A stretch of DNA of 14,879 bases from Pirellulales bacterium (lineage in GTDB: Bacteria; Planctomycetota; Planctomycetia; Pirellulales; Thermoguttaceae): assembly GCA_030642635.1 (NCBI GenBank), contig DAOWNK010000050.1, forward strand, positions 1 to 14,879, written 5' to 3'. Shown here in pieces: positions 1-6,887 of this stretch. The position numbers were made by a program, and so were the translations under genes. Within the stretch, counting starts at the first letter, position 1; every line of letters begins with the position of its first letter. The notes beneath the pieces were generated by a model. The model ran no database searches. It saw only the letters and a program-made list of their open reading frames with translations, and was not told the DNA's origin.

Positions 1-95
1 CCATCGATATAACTGGACGAATCGGTTTTATCGTGTCAACCGATAACGATTAACAGCAGTGTGTCCGGTATGCAACGTAAACGCATGAAATCAAC
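1..95. other. upstream region of lpxA with a short inverted repeat
   Basis: No gene is supported here; the window starts mid-region. A 7-base inverted repeat, ATCGGTT (21-27) and AACCGAT (38-44), has a 10-base loop, and an overlapping alternative pairs TTATCG (28-33) with CGATAA (41-46). No T-run follows, so this is more likely a weak hairpin or operator-like site than a terminator. The gene upstream of lpxA lies outside the window. Confidence 0.3.
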
Positions 96-104
96 AGGGG
101 GGGA
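96..104 (+). promoter_or_regulatory. G-rich ribosome binding site of lpxA
   Basis: The run AGGGGGGGA ends five bases before the GTG at 109. It is the clearest Shine-Dalgarno-like site in the window and fixes the lpxA start. The tract holds seven consecutive G, so slippage could change its strength. That last point is inference. Confidence 0.6.
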
Positions 105-108
105 TTCC

Positions 109-957
109 GTGGCCATTCATCCGCTAGCCGCCGTCAGTGATGCGGCGAAAATCGGCCCTAACGTCCGGATCGGTCCATTTTGCACCGTCGAATCGGATGT
201 GACCATCGGCGCCGGATGTATCCTGGAGAGTGGCGCCGTCGTCAAGGACGGCACCACCTTGGGCGCCGATAATCACGTCTTCGAGGGGGCAGTTCTGGGC
301 GGGATGCCGCAACATGTCCACATGCCCGAGAATCCGGGCCGAGTCATAATCGGCTCGGGAAACACCATCCGCGAGAACGTAACCGTCCATCGGGCGTTGG
401 AAGCCGGCCGGCTTACAGTCGTCGGCGACCATAACCTGCTGATGGTGTGTGTACACGTCGCACACGACTGCCGGATCGGCAACAACGTGATAATTACAAA
501 CAACGCACTGCTGGCCGGGCACGTCACGGCGGCGGATCGGTCGTATATCTCCGGCGGTGCAGCCGTACACCAGTTCTGCCGAATAGGCACTTTGGCCATG
601 GTCGGCGGACAGGCACATATAGTCAAAGACGTCCCGCCTTTCGTGACACTCGACGGACTAAGCAGCCTGGTGGTCGGGCTGAACCATGTCGGCCTGCGAC
701 GGGTCGGGTACGATCAAGAGGCGATCAGAGAGCTAAAAGCCGCCTATCGGGTGATTTATCGAAGCGGCTTGACTTGGAGCGAGATTCTAAGGCGTTTGAA
801 GGTCGAGTTTGCCGACGGTCCGGCCGCCGCGTTCTACGAATTCTGCTCGACCACCAAGCGTGGGATCGTTTCCGAACGACGAGTTCCGCCGGAGGCCACC
901 ATCAAACTTCGTCGCCAGCCCGAGGACGAACCGCAAATTCGCGCCAAGGCGGGCTAG
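109..957 (+). CDS. lpxA: UDP-N-acetylglucosamine acyltransferase (LpxA)
   Basis: LpxA transfers a 3-hydroxyacyl chain from acyl-ACP to the 3-OH of UDP-GlcNAc, the first step of lipid A synthesis in the cytoplasm. The 282-residue protein starts MAIHPLAAV, has hexapeptide repeats of a left-handed beta-helix over about residues 2-185 (IGPNVRIGPF, AGHVTAADRSYISGG), and has a helical C-terminal part (AYRVIYRSGLTW). The motif VHVAHDC places the catalytic histidine at H119, equivalent to H125 of the E. coli enzyme, and VHQFCRIG and DVPPFVTLDG also match the family. I chose the GTG at 109 because HP follows it directly, as in other LpxA proteins, and because AGGGGGGGA lies five bases upstream. An in-frame GTG at 61 would add 16 residues with no family match. 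Length is slightly above the usual 260 or so. The gene stands alone here and converges on lpdA. Its presence implies an outer membrane with lipid A. Confidence 0.95.
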   Translation: MAIHPLAAVSDAAKIGPNVRIGPFCTVESDVTIGAGCILESGAVVKDGTTLGADNHVFEGAVLGGMPQHVHMPENPGRVIIGSGNTIRENVTVHRALEAGRLTVVGDHNLLMVCVHVAHDCRIGNNVIITNNALLAGHVTAADRSYISGGAAVHQFCRIGTLAMVGGQAHIVKDVPPFVTLDGLSSLVVGLNHVGLRRVGYDQEAIRELKAAYRVIYRSGLTWSEILRRLKVEFADGPAAAFYEFCSTTKRGIVSERRVPPEATIKLRRQPEDEPQIRAKAG

Positions 958-965
958 ATTCATAA

Positions 966-1063
966 AGCCGCGACCGGTGGTCGCACCGGGTGGCTGGCGG
1001 CGGAGCCGAAGGCGATGCCCCCGCCACCACACAACGGCATTGGCGCGACCACCGGTCGCGGCT
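966..1063. repeat. paired-hairpin inverted repeat (GCGACCGGTGGTCGC family)
   Basis: Two 19-base arms, 966-984 and 1045-1063, are perfect reverse complements. Each arm contains its own small hairpin (GCGACC, loop GGT or ACC, GGTCGC). The arms are separated by 60 bases and fill nearly the whole gap between the convergent ends of lpxA and lpdA. The architecture resembles REP/BIME elements and could also help stop transcription from both sides. No other copy is in the window. Confidence 0.75.
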
Positions 1064-1069
1064 GCAGCT

Positions 1070-2494
1070 TCACGACCGTCCGCGTTTCGGTCTGTACAGA
1101 TCTGTGGCGGTGCCAAGATTGACCTCGGCCGCCGCGCCGAGTGTCTCGATGAACGTCGGGTGTGGATGGATCGACTCTGCAACGTCGCGCACCGTGGCGC
1201 CCATCTCGATCGCCAGCACGGCCTCGCCGATCAGTTCACCCGCGCCGATGCCGACTATCCCGCAACCGAGCACGCGCCGGCCGACCGGATCGATCAACCA
1301 CTTTGTCATCCCTTCGGTCCGTCCGACGGCCTGTGCCCTTCCGCTTGCAGCCCAAGGGAATTTTGCAACTTCCACCTTGCGGCCTTGTGCCTTGGCTAAA
1401 GTTTCGGTCAATCCGGCCCAAGCGATCTCCGGGTCGGTGAACACCACGGCCGGTACGGCAAGCGGCTCGAAGGCGGCCGGTTTGCCTGCAAGGGCCTCGA
1501 CTGCTACCTTGCCCTGGCGTACCGCCTTGTGGGCAAGCATCGGTTCGCCGGACACGTCGCCGATTGCAAGCACGGACGGCTCGGCGGTTCGCTGCCGGTC
1601 GTCGACTACTACAAATCCACGATCGTTCACTTCGATGCTTGTATTTTCCAGGCCCAAGTTCTCGCTGTTCGGGCGTCGGCCCACTGCGACCAGCACTCGG
1701 CCGAACCGCTGTGTCTTCGGCTCCATGTCGCCTTCGAACGTCACCTCGATCGAATCCCTTCGGTCGACCATTGCTGCAACCCTGGCGTTCAGGTAGACGG
1801 CCTCGAACTGCTTGGCAAGCTTTTTGTGCAGCGGTCGAACGAGATCGGCATCGGCGCCGGGCAGCAGACCGTCGGTCATCTCAACCACAGATATCCGGGT
1901 CCCCAGCGCGGCATAGACCGAGCCAAGCTCCAGTCCGATGTATCCGCCGCCGATCACCAGCATAGAGTCGGGCACCTCGGGCAGGTTCAGCGCACCGGAG
2001 GAATTCATTACTCGCCGACTTCGCAACTCCACGCCGGCAGCCGCCGCCGGGGTGGAGCCGGTGGCTATAATGCAGTGTTCGAAACGAATCCGCTCGTCTT
2101 CCAGCGGTACGTTTTTAACCGCTTCCAGCTTTAGAGTCCGCGAGTTCTTGAAACTCGCCCTGGCGCAAACCACCTGTACGTTGCGTTTGGCGCCGAGTTG
2201 CTTTAAGCCTTCGGCCAGTGTGGCGAGCACATTTTCCTTTTTTGCCCGCATGGCGACGATGTCGATTTCCGGCTCAGCGAAATCGACACCCCAATCGGCC
2301 AGGTGTTTTGCTTCGGCAAGCACCTTGGCCACGTGCAACAGCGCTTTGGAAGGAATGCACCCGCGCAACAGGCAGGTGCCGCCAAGCCGCGGCTCCAGTT
2401 CGACCAGTGTGACGTTCATACCAAGGTCGGCTGCAAGAAACGCCGCGGCATAACCGCCCGGCCCGCCGCCGATCACTGCAAGTTGTGTTTCCAT
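1070..2494 (-). CDS. lpdA: dihydrolipoamide dehydrogenase (E3)
   Basis: This flavoenzyme reoxidises the dihydrolipoyl group of 2-oxoacid dehydrogenase (or glycine cleavage) complexes and makes NADH. The 474-residue protein shows the FAD-binding loop GGGPGGY (9-15), the redox-active disulfide C41/C46 in GGTCLLRGCIPSK, a second nucleotide-binding loop VIGGGYIGLELG for NAD, the FAD site LAIGDVSGEPMLAH, and the C-terminal dimer motif HPHPTFIE, which gives the catalytic pair H445 and E450. Length and every catalytic residue are normal, so the enzyme should be active. It follows the E2-like gene on the same strand after 23 bases, which suggests one transcript. That spacer holds a 7-base tandem repeat and no clear Shine-Dalgarno site before the ATG. 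The exact complex served cannot be told from this window because no E1 genes are present. Confidence 0.95.
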   Translation of the reverse strand: METQLAVIGGGPGGYAAAFLAADLGMNVTLVELEPRLGGTCLLRGCIPSKALLHVAKVLAEAKHLADWGVDFAEPEIDIVAMRAKKENVLATLAEGLKQLGAKRNVQVVCARASFKNSRTLKLEAVKNVPLEDERIRFEHCIIATGSTPAAAAGVELRSRRVMNSSGALNLPEVPDSMLVIGGGYIGLELGSVYAALGTRISVVEMTDGLLPGADADLVRPLHKKLAKQFEAVYLNARVAAMVDRRDSIEVTFEGDMEPKTQRFGRVLVAVGRRPNSENLGLENTSIEVNDRGFVVVDDRQRTAEPSVLAIGDVSGEPMLAHKAVRQGKVAVEALAGKPAAFEPLAVPAVVFTDPEIAWAGLTETLAKAQGRKVEVAKFPWAASGRAQAVGRTEGMTKWLIDPVGRRVLGCGIVGIGAGELIGEAVLAIEMGATVRDVAESIHPHPTFIETLGAAAEVNLGTATDLYRPKRGRS

Positions 2495-2501
2495 AGTGTG
2501 G

Positions 2502-2515
2502 TGGTCAGTGGTCAG
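2502..2515. repeat. tandem 7-base repeat between E2-like gene and lpdA
   Basis: TGGTCAG occurs twice in direct tandem (CTGACCA on the coding strand). It makes up most of the 23-base intercistronic spacer just before the lpdA start codon, where a ribosome binding site would be expected. Similar 7-base arrays lie upstream of gltX and downstream of the mini-flagellin gene. Confidence 0.65.
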
Positions 2516-2517
2516 TA

Positions 2518-3438
2518 TTATTGCAACAGCAGTTTTCCAGGTGACTGCAAATAATCAATCACTTCGCAAAGGAACCGAGCGGCCGTGTCCTCGTCGATCA
2601 GTCGTCTGTCGTACGAGAGACTAAGCGGCACGATCAGTCGCCTGTCGATCTTCCCGTCGCAGACGGCCGGCGTCCATCGCTGCCGACCGATAACCAGCGC
2701 TGCCGACTCGCAAAGGTTTACCGGTAAGGTGGCATATGCACCGCCGGCCGGGCCAAGATCACCGATGGTAAACGTGCTGCCGCAAAGGTCCTCGGCCGCA
2801 AGCTGTCCGGACTGGGCACGTTCCGCCAATGTGTTTAGCTCTCGGGCAATCTGGGGAATCATCAGCCGATCGACGTTGCGGACCACCGGCGCGAGCGATC
2901 CTTGCCGGGTGTGAATTACGACGCCCAGGTTCACGTACTGCTTGTAAACTACCTGCTTGTTTTCTTTGTCCAAGGCGGCGTTGAGCACCGGATGGTTCCG
3001 CAGCGCCCCGCCGACTGCCTTCAGAACAACCGACATTAGGGTCAACTCGGCATTTTTGCAAAGGCGTTCCAGGTCGGTAACGTCGGCCTGGTCGAACTGT
3101 GTGGCTTGCGGGACCGACGCGGCCGAGGTGACCGTATTGATAGCGGCACGTTGGACGTCAGGGAGCCGCTCGCAGCGGATCAGACCCCAGCGGTCCTCGC
3201 CAGACTCACTCGGCCCCGGCGTTGCAACCGGCGGTTCCGCGGTGTGTGTGCGCGTTTCGGTTGCCGAAGCAGCGGCGTTTACGTCTTCCGGCATAATGCG
3301 GCCGTGAGGACCGGTTCCGCGGACCTTCTTCATGTTCACACCAAGCTCGCGAGCAAGTCGTCGTGCAGCGGGACCAGCAGGCAGCGGACCCACCGAAGCC
3401 GTTTGCGTATCTTCAAATATGGAGGGTGTTTCTTTCAT
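2518..3438 (-). CDS. 2-oxoacid dehydrogenase E2-like protein lacking lipoyl domain and catalytic His
   Basis: The 306-residue protein has a short N-terminal tail, a peripheral subunit-binding domain (about 20-54, with ARRLARELGV and KVRGTGPHGRI), a Pro/Glu/Thr-rich linker (55-85), and an E2 catalytic-core fold (about 88-306, with NLGVVIHTRQGSLAPVV and GSTFTIGDLG). A normal E2 starts with one or more lipoyl domains (about 80 residues with a DKA-type lysine); none is here, and the 184 bases upstream hold only non-coding repeats. The usual DHRxxDG motif reads DRRLIDE (277-283). The catalytic His is Arg278, encoded AGA, which differs from either His codon (CAC or CAT) at all three positions, and the Gly is Glu283. 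So it probably cannot transfer acyl groups. The subunit-binding domain looks intact and lpdA is the next gene, so an E3-binding or scaffold role is plausible. No clear ribosome binding site precedes the ATG. Confidence 0.85.
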   Translation of the reverse strand: MKETPSIFEDTQTASVGPLPAGPAARRLARELGVNMKKVRGTGPHGRIMPEDVNAAASATETRTHTAEPPVATPGPSESGEDRWGLIRCERLPDVQRAAINTVTSAASVPQATQFDQADVTDLERLCKNAELTLMSVVLKAVGGALRNHPVLNAALDKENKQVVYKQYVNLGVVIHTRQGSLAPVVRNVDRLMIPQIARELNTLAERAQSGQLAAEDLCGSTFTIGDLGPAGGAYATLPVNLCESAALVIGRQRWTPAVCDGKIDRRLIVPLSLSYDRRLIDEDTAARFLCEVIDYLQSPGKLLLQ

Positions 3439-3485
3439 GATGGTATTATGTGCGTGTCCAATCTAGTTTAATTACGAAAGCCCAT

Positions 3486-3567
3486 ATTTAGCCCCGGGTG
3501 AATACACCCGGTGCTAGCGGAAAACGCTTGCCACGTTTGCCCGCCGTGTATTCACGGCGGGCTAAAT
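3486..3567. repeat. TTTAGC/GCTAAA paired-hairpin element, copy 1
   Basis: Outer arms ATTTAGCCC (3486-3494) and GGGCTAAAT (3559-3567) are reverse complements. Inside, the left hairpin pairs CCGGGTG with CACCCGG around AATA (3494-3511), and the right hairpin pairs CCCGCCGTG with CACGGCGGG around TATT (3540-3561). The element sits in the 184-base gap between the end of gltX and the start of the E2-like gene, both on the minus strand, where it could also act as a gltX terminator. Confidence 0.8.
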
Positions 3568-3622
3568 AGCAAAACTGCGAACTACTGACTTACCTTTATT
3601 ATACCAAACACAAAGCCACTTT

Positions 3623-5197
3623 TCAATTCCCGGAAAGTATTTGCTGTGCACGGTCGATCCGTGCCAAACAACTCTCCTTGCCGAGTATGGCCAGGCAATC
3701 GAACATGCCGGGGCCGAAAACCTTGCCTGTTACCACCACACGCACGGCATGGATGATCTGTCCGATTTTAATGTCCTCGGACTCGACGAACTCGTGCATC
3801 AGTTTTTCAAGCGAAGCTGCGTCGAACTGCTCGGCAGCGGCGAGCCGGTCCCTGAATTTCGCCAAAAGTTCAGCGGCGTCGGCCGGCTTGCGCAGCCGTT
3901 TGTCGAACGCCTTTTCGTCATACTCCATCACCTCATCGGCAGTGAAGAAGAAATCGGCGTACAGCAGTATATCGCCGGCCACCTTGATCCGATCTCCGGA
4001 GACCTCGATAATCCGCGCCAGCTTTGCTACAATCTCCTCCGGCGCCGGTGTTGGAACCAGTCCGGACTGCTCCAAAAACGGCAGCATTAGCACAAGTTTC
4101 TGCTCGACCGGCACGTCGCGGAAGTGCCGATCCTGAAACGCCGAGAGTTTTTTCGGGTCGAAGCCGGCCGGAGCTCGGTTCACACGATCCAGCGAGAAAT
4201 TCTCCAGCAACTCTCGGCGGCCGAAATACTCGGTCTTGTCGTCCAACGACCAGCCCAACAGCGCAAGGTAATTTACGATCGCCTCGGGCAGATAGCCCAC
4301 CTGCCGGTAAAAGTCAACGATCACCGGGTTGAACGTCTCGGGAGATGTATCTATGTGTATCGCCTCGGCGATCTGCCGGCCGTGTTCGACCATTTGCGCG
4401 AAGTCACGGTTTTTCAGATACTTCGCCAGCTTTCGCTTGCTCAGCTTGTTTTTGCTGCCCGGCTCTGCCACGAACGGCAGGTGTGCGTATTCGGGCAACT
4501 CGTACCCAAGTCCCTGTGCAATAAACACCTGCCGCGGCGTGTTTGAAAGGTGCTCCTCGGCACGGATTACGTGGCTGATTTGCATGTCGTGATCGTCTAC
4601 CACGCTGGCAAGGTGATACAGGTGTGAGCCGTCGGCACGTTGGATCACGTGGTCCTGCTCGCGTGCCCACTCGAACTCTACCCTGCCGCGGACAAGATCG
4701 TCGATGATGAGTTTGCCCTCTCGCGGCATCTTAAGCCGAACTACCGAGCGTCGGCCTTCGGTCTGGAATTTTGCCCGATCTTCCGCCGTGGCGGCCATGA
4801 AACGTCGGCTGTATGGAAACGGTTGCTCGTTGTGCTGGAACGCATCGCGTTCGACCTGAAGCTCATCGGGTGTGGCGTAATCGTGATATGCCAGCCCGGC
4901 CTCCAGCAGCTTTTCCACAGCAACTTGATAGTTGTCCGTTCGTTGCGACTGGTAGTACGGCCCGAACGGCCCGCCCACCCCGGGTCCTTCGTCCCACTCG
5001 ATCCCAAGCCAGCGCAGGCCGTCGAGGATCGGCCGCAGTGCATCTTCGATGTTTCGCTGCCGGTCGGTGTCGTCGATTCGCAATATGAACCGACCACGGT
5101 TCGCCTTGGCGAACAACCAGCAGAACAACGCCGTGCGAACACCTCCGATATGAAGATAGCCGGTCGGACTTGGAGCAAATCGGGTGCGAATTGTCAT
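3623..5197 (-). CDS. gltX: glutamyl-tRNA synthetase
   Basis: This class I synthetase charges tRNA-Glu with glutamate in the cytoplasm. The 524-residue protein begins MTIRTRFAPSPTGYLHIGG, which contains the HIGH-type motif (H16-IGG). It continues with the Rossmann catalytic domain (RFILRIDDTD at 36-45), the KMSKS-type loop KLSKR (251-255), and a helical anticodon-binding part ending in VTGKVFGPGMFDCLAILG. The reading frame is open upstream to 5581, but that extension crosses the repeat-filled gap and has no synthetase similarity, so I start at the ATG at 5197. No Shine-Dalgarno site is visible; a GGTAGGC-type 7-base array lies immediately upstream. About 30 extra residues follow KLSKR (LAKYLKNRDFAQMVEHG and beyond) before the usual GYLPEAIVNYLALLGWS segment. 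Compared with E. coli this is an insertion beside the active site, and I believe it is common in planctomycetes. Confidence 0.95.
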   Translation of the reverse strand: MTIRTRFAPSPTGYLHIGGVRTALFCWLFAKANRGRFILRIDDTDRQRNIEDALRPILDGLRWLGIEWDEGPGVGGPFGPYYQSQRTDNYQVAVEKLLEAGLAYHDYATPDELQVERDAFQHNEQPFPYSRRFMAATAEDRAKFQTEGRRSVVRLKMPREGKLIIDDLVRGRVEFEWAREQDHVIQRADGSHLYHLASVVDDHDMQISHVIRAEEHLSNTPRQVFIAQGLGYELPEYAHLPFVAEPGSKNKLSKRKLAKYLKNRDFAQMVEHGRQIAEAIHIDTSPETFNPVIVDFYRQVGYLPEAIVNYLALLGWSLDDKTEYFGRRELLENFSLDRVNRAPAGFDPKKLSAFQDRHFRDVPVEQKLVLMLPFLEQSGLVPTPAPEEIVAKLARIIEVSGDRIKVAGDILLYADFFFTADEVMEYDEKAFDKRLRKPADAAELLAKFRDRLAAAEQFDAASLEKLMHEFVESEDIKIGQIIHAVRVVVTGKVFGPGMFDCLAILGKESCLARIDRAQQILSGN

Positions 5198-5200
5198 GGT

Positions 5201-5225
5201 GGTGGATGGTAGGCGGTAGGTGGTA
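5201..5225. repeat. 7-base tandem array upstream of gltX
   Basis: Successive units GGTGGAT, GGTAGGC, GGTAGGT and GGTAAAA run in register, and the array begins three bases from the gltX start codon. The same heptamer (as CCTACCG) recurs on the opposite strand at 9633-9674. Confidence 0.6.
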
Positions 5226-5243
5226 AAACGTGTAAGGAAAACA

Positions 5244-5328
5244 CAGTGGCACCGGCGTCTCGCCGGTGTGATGCGACTGGTGGCAACGCCTATACTTATA
5301 TACCACCGGCGAGACGCCGGTGCCACTG
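5244..5328. repeat. 25-base perfect inverted repeat (CACCGGCGTCTCGCCGGTG family)
   Basis: Arms 5244-5268 and 5304-5328 are perfect reverse complements separated by 35 bases. Each arm contains a hairpin with an 8-base stem (CACCGGCG and CGCCGGTG) and a 3-base loop. It occupies the gap between the start of gltX and the end of the membrane-protein gene, both on the minus strand. A diverged solitary arm is present at 11058-11082, so this is a dispersed family in this genome. The design matches REP/BIME-type elements. Confidence 0.8.
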
Positions 5329-5388
5329 TACTGATACAATCCAATACAGAAACGACAGTATACAGCAGACATGCAAAGCCGCAAGCGG

Positions 5389-6483
5389 TTACTTCCAAGC
5401 ACTGTGCTGACTGCGCTGGCGTTCCATACGCTGTTGTATGAGGCGTTTGCGGAGCGACTTTTTTTCGGCCTTGGTCAGTCGGCGACGGACCGGAGAATCT
5501 GCCGATACGGATACTGTCTGACGAGTCCTCCGCTTCAGCACCGGCTGCGGCGTCTGATGGGCTGAATCGATCTTGATCCATTCCTCGGCAGTATCTTCTT
5601 CCTCTTCTTCAGAATCAGGATTGCGATGGGGCAACAGCCCCTCAGCATCCATGATCACGTATCGTCCGTGCAACACCATAGCCATCAGCAGCAACAGGTT
5701 GCCAAGCAGCCAGATGCCCGATTGCAGCATTACGCTGCGCAGCCCGCCTTCTGAAAGCACCAAGCCTAATTGTGCTGCAATTGCCAGAACATAGCAACCT
5801 CCGGCGGCCAGCAGCGCAGCGGTCGAAAGCCGGCACTTGTGCATATCCACAACCAACCGAGAACCGACCGCTCCGAACAGGAAGAAACAGGGAACCACCC
5901 ACCAGATTGAACCGTCGCCGAGCAGCCTGGCCCCGGTCGCCTGCGTGGTCAATTCCTTGAAGGTGTCGTGAAGGTTGGCCGTTGCGTCGATGCTCATAAG
6001 CGTCCAGCACGCTGCGGCAGCCAGCCATATGCGGTATCGTCCCTGGTAGTCGTCGGTCCTGTGCCGGCGGACCGTGTATACGATCATTGCGATCACGGCG
6101 GCCGCCATGAGCAATGCCGAGGAAAACCAGACGGCAAGGCTTCCGTCGCCGTCCAGATCGAACGCCGCAGGCCGCCACTGGGCGGTCGTCCATGCCGCCC
6201 CCGGCGTATAGGTGTAGAGTATCTCCAGACCGGCCACAACACTCAGCCCGGCCAGCATAATCGCAGCGATTGTGACCGGCCGACGGGGAATCAGGTCGGT
6301 CAGCCGCAGTTGTTCATCCATGAATTCTGCGTTTCCGTAGTGTTCGGATTTCCTTGATGCAGCCAGTCCACCGGCCCAGCGCGAGACGGTCTGCACGTCG
6401 GCCCCCGACTGCTCGTCGGCCAAGAGCCGCCGCCGCCGGTCGTCGCGTTGTCCGCTCCGTCTGAACTGAGTGGAAGATAACAT
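5389..6483 (-). CDS. predicted six-helix membrane protein of unknown function
   Basis: I do not recognise a named family. From the ATG at 6483 the protein has 364 residues. A polar, Arg-rich N-terminus (1-68) is followed by six likely membrane segments (about 70-90, 116-138, 152-168, 192-212, 221-242 and 252-275), a very acidic stretch (SEEEEEDTAEE, 291-301), and a strongly basic C-terminus (318-357, with RRRLTKAEKKSLRKR). Between helices 1 and 2 lies FDLDGDGSLAVWF (108-120), with an acidic DxDGD cluster that could bind a cation. GAAGAG ends three bases before this ATG; an in-frame TTG at 6513 would add ten residues, and an ATG at residue 55 is also possible. It lies 191 bases upstream of gltX on the same strand and diverges from the c-di-GMP gene. 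The opposite charges of the two tail segments suggest a cytoplasmic interaction surface, which is inference. Confidence 0.75.
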   Translation of the reverse strand: MLSSTQFRRSGQRDDRRRRLLADEQSGADVQTVSRWAGGLAASRKSEHYGNAEFMDEQLRLTDLIPRRPVTIAAIMLAGLSVVAGLEILYTYTPGAAWTTAQWRPAAFDLDGDGSLAVWFSSALLMAAAVIAMIVYTVRRHRTDDYQGRYRIWLAAAACWTLMSIDATANLHDTFKELTTQATGARLLGDGSIWWVVPCFFLFGAVGSRLVVDMHKCRLSTAALLAAGGCYVLAIAAQLGLVLSEGGLRSVMLQSGIWLLGNLLLLMAMVLHGRYVIMDAEGLLPHRNPDSEEEEEDTAEEWIKIDSAHQTPQPVLKRRTRQTVSVSADSPVRRRLTKAEKKSLRKRLIQQRMERQRSQHSAWK

Positions 6484-6513
6484 AGTCTCTTCATCGATTT
6501 CGGCATCCGGCAA

Positions 6514-6756
6514 CCGGTAAGGCTATTTTAGATGTTTCAACACGGTCAGATGCTTTAACACGAAACCTTTGCGCATCTTGCGCACAGCAGCCAAGTTCTG
6601 ATTATGCCGATTATTTGACCGACTCGCAATTTGTTTGGTGCAAGGAGCATGGTCAGTCATTAAAACCGACTGTTTCAACCCGAATTTCCGCCGTATATGA
6701 CCTAAGCTTTCATTAGAGCGGCGTGTTGTCGGCAGGGTCTCTTTTTGCGCATAAAT
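6514..6756. other. divergent intergenic region with direct repeats
   Basis: This is the left part of a gap of about 400 bases between divergent genes and holds no supported gene. It is AT-richer than the flanking coding sequence. Two 15-base direct repeats, 6530-6544 and 6548-6562 (AGATGYTTYAACACG), match at 13 positions with an 18-base period. A partial third copy, TGTTTCAACCCG, lies at 6671-6682. TTGCGCA is repeated at 6569-6575 and 6578-6584. The promoters for both divergent genes must lie in this region or beside the hairpin element that follows, but I cannot assign clear -35/-10 boxes. Confidence 0.4.
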
Positions 6757-6836
6757 CCATTTAGCCGCTGGGCTTGCCCAGCGCGCCCCAGGCGGTTGGT
6801 AACTTCACGCGCCGTGCAAGCACGGCGGCTAAATGG
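6757..6836. repeat. TTTAGC/GCTAAA paired-hairpin element, copy 2
   Basis: Outer arms CCATTTAGCCG (6757-6767) and CGGCTAAATGG (6826-6836) are perfect reverse complements. The left hairpin pairs CGCTGGGC with GCCCAGCG (6766-6783), and the right pairs CGCCGTGC with GCACGGCG (6810-6827). The two stems differ in sequence although the ends are the same. The copy sits between divergent genes, upstream of both, so it cannot be serving as a terminator for either. Confidence 0.85.
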
Positions 6837-6887
6837 GCAAAAAGTGTCTGAAATGTTACCAAACTTGCACAATCGGAATCGGCACCT

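Noticed and set aside
61..108. Longer lpxA start at GTG 61
   Set aside because: The added 16 residues have no family match, while the GTG at 109 has a strong ribosome binding site and the usual start.
124..618. Open frames on the minus strand inside lpxA
   Set aside because: They are antisense shadows of a conserved gene, with no recognisable domain and no start signal.
5198..5581. N-terminal extension of gltX giving a 652-residue protein
   Set aside because: It crosses the 25-base inverted repeat and the heptamer array, has no synthetase similarity, and overlaps the end of the membrane-protein gene. The catalytic domain starts normally at MTIRTRFAPSPTG.
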